Below are positions 12,817 to 13,252 of a DNA stretch of 13,252 nucleotides, one piece after another (position 1 is the stretch's first letter; each line of letters opens with the position of its first letter). The position numbers and the translations under genes are program-made. The notes below the pieces were generated by a model. The model did not search any database, was not told where the DNA came from, and saw only the letters and a list, made by a program, of their open reading frames with translations. The stretch comes from Bacteroidetes bacterium GWA2_31_9b. GTDB lineage: Bacteria > Bacteroidota > Bacteroidia > Bacteroidales > UBA12077. Location of the stretch: assembly GCA_001769005.1 (NCBI GenBank), contig MENE01000171.1, positions 15,488 through 28,739 of the forward strand, in the 5' to 3' direction.

Positions 12817-13252
12817 ATGAGTTACAGAATAAATCTTTCAGAATTAGAAGAATCTGAATTAAAAAGAATTGTACACGAAAATCAGAAACAGAAAAACATT
12901 CTAAAAAGGGCTTATTGTATTCTTCTTAAAAACGAAGGCCAGAAAAACGAAAATATAACGCATTTATTGGGTATTCATGAAGATTCAATTGCCGATTGGA
13001 TACGAATTTATTTAAAACAAGGAACTGAAGGATTATTAAAATATCAATACTCGCAACGTAGAAAATCTAAACTAACTCCATATAGAAGTAAGATTAAACG
13101 AATGGCTTCGGCGAAGAATATAAAAACCATTGAGCAACTCCAAAAAAAGATAAAAGAAAAATTAAATATAGAGATCGAATATAGCTGGTTGTATCGATAT
13201 TGTAAGAAATATGAGATATATGACTTGTTGCGGAAAGATTCAGTAAGTATAA
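12817..13252 (+). CDS. IS630-type helix-turn-helix (transposase-like) protein, N-terminal part (runs off right edge)
   Basis: The frame from the ATG at 12817 is open for 145 codons to the window edge. The first part (residues 1-75) resembles the N-terminal helix-turn-helix of IS630-family transposases: LSELEESELKRIV, then the RAYCILLKNEGQKNENITHLLGIHEDSIADWIRIYLKQGTEGL region with the pattern of a recognition helix followed by a GxxGLL turn. A second winged-helix-like part follows (TIEQLQKKIKEKLNIEIEYSWLYRYCKKYEI, 104-134). The DDE catalytic domain, if any, lies beyond the edge, so I cannot tell a complete transposase from the first frame of a two-frame element or a domesticated DNA-binding protein. 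No convincing terminal inverted repeat is visible between 12778 and 12816. Confidence 0.6.
   Translation, partial: MSYRINLSELEESELKRIVHENQKQKNILKRAYCILLKNEGQKNENITHLLGIHEDSIADWIRIYLKQGTEGLLKYQYSQRRKSKLTPYRSKIKRMASAKNIKTIEQLQKKIKEKLNIEIEYSWLYRYCKKYEIYDLLRKDSVSI

Overview
The window looks like an AT-rich chromosomal segment of a member of the Bacteroidota. The signs are: promoters of the form TTTG-N19-TAnnTTTG (clearest before the SRP RNA at 11999-12029), A-rich start contexts without Shine-Dalgarno sequences, and families typical of this phylum (DUF4199, DUF5777, DUF2752, CCC-motif membrane protein, the short LuxC-like acyl-CoA reductase). Assignment to an order (Bacteroidales or Marinilabiliales) would be a guess. 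Coding density is high and no stretch over 300 bases lacks a gene.

Layout. The left edge holds the N-terminal 258 codons of a MacB-type ABC permease on the minus strand. A divergent plus-strand operon follows (1044-3704): an AMMECR1-domain protein, an acylphosphatase, a radical SAM enzyme and a Memo-family protein, spaced by 3, 4 and 5 bases. This is the AmmeMemoRadiSam set, a named conserved system whose chemistry is, as far as I know, unresolved. Two points stand out: a classical acylphosphatase sits inside the operon, and the AMMECR1 protein has lost the family's hallmark RGCIG segment. A possible 40-codon membrane microprotein precedes it. Two small membrane proteins (DUF2752 and CCC-motif type) follow in the same direction, and the run closes at a strong intrinsic terminator (4445-4475).

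Next is a tight plus-strand group: acyl-CoA reductase, miaA (tRNA dimethylallyltransferase) and a Nudix hydrolase. Then comes a three-gene envelope group: a LamG-domain lipoprotein, a DUF5777 outer-membrane barrel and an exported YceI-family lipid-binding protein, the last two overlapping by 8 bases. It converges on a minus-strand operon read as DUF4199 membrane protein, DPM1-like family 2 glycosyltransferase with two C-terminal membrane helices, and a group 1 glycosyltransferase, probably for surface glycan or glycolipid assembly.

Back-to-back promoters between 11961 and 12029 drive that operon leftward and the small bacterial SRP RNA (ffs) rightward. After ffs come a small outer-membrane beta-barrel protein with its own promoter and, running off the right edge, the N-terminal 145 codons of an IS630-type helix-turn-helix (transposase-like) protein.

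The best candidate for an under-described system is the AmmeMemoRadiSam operon with its embedded acylphosphatase and degenerate AMMECR1 partner. The LamG/DUF5777/YceI envelope group is second.
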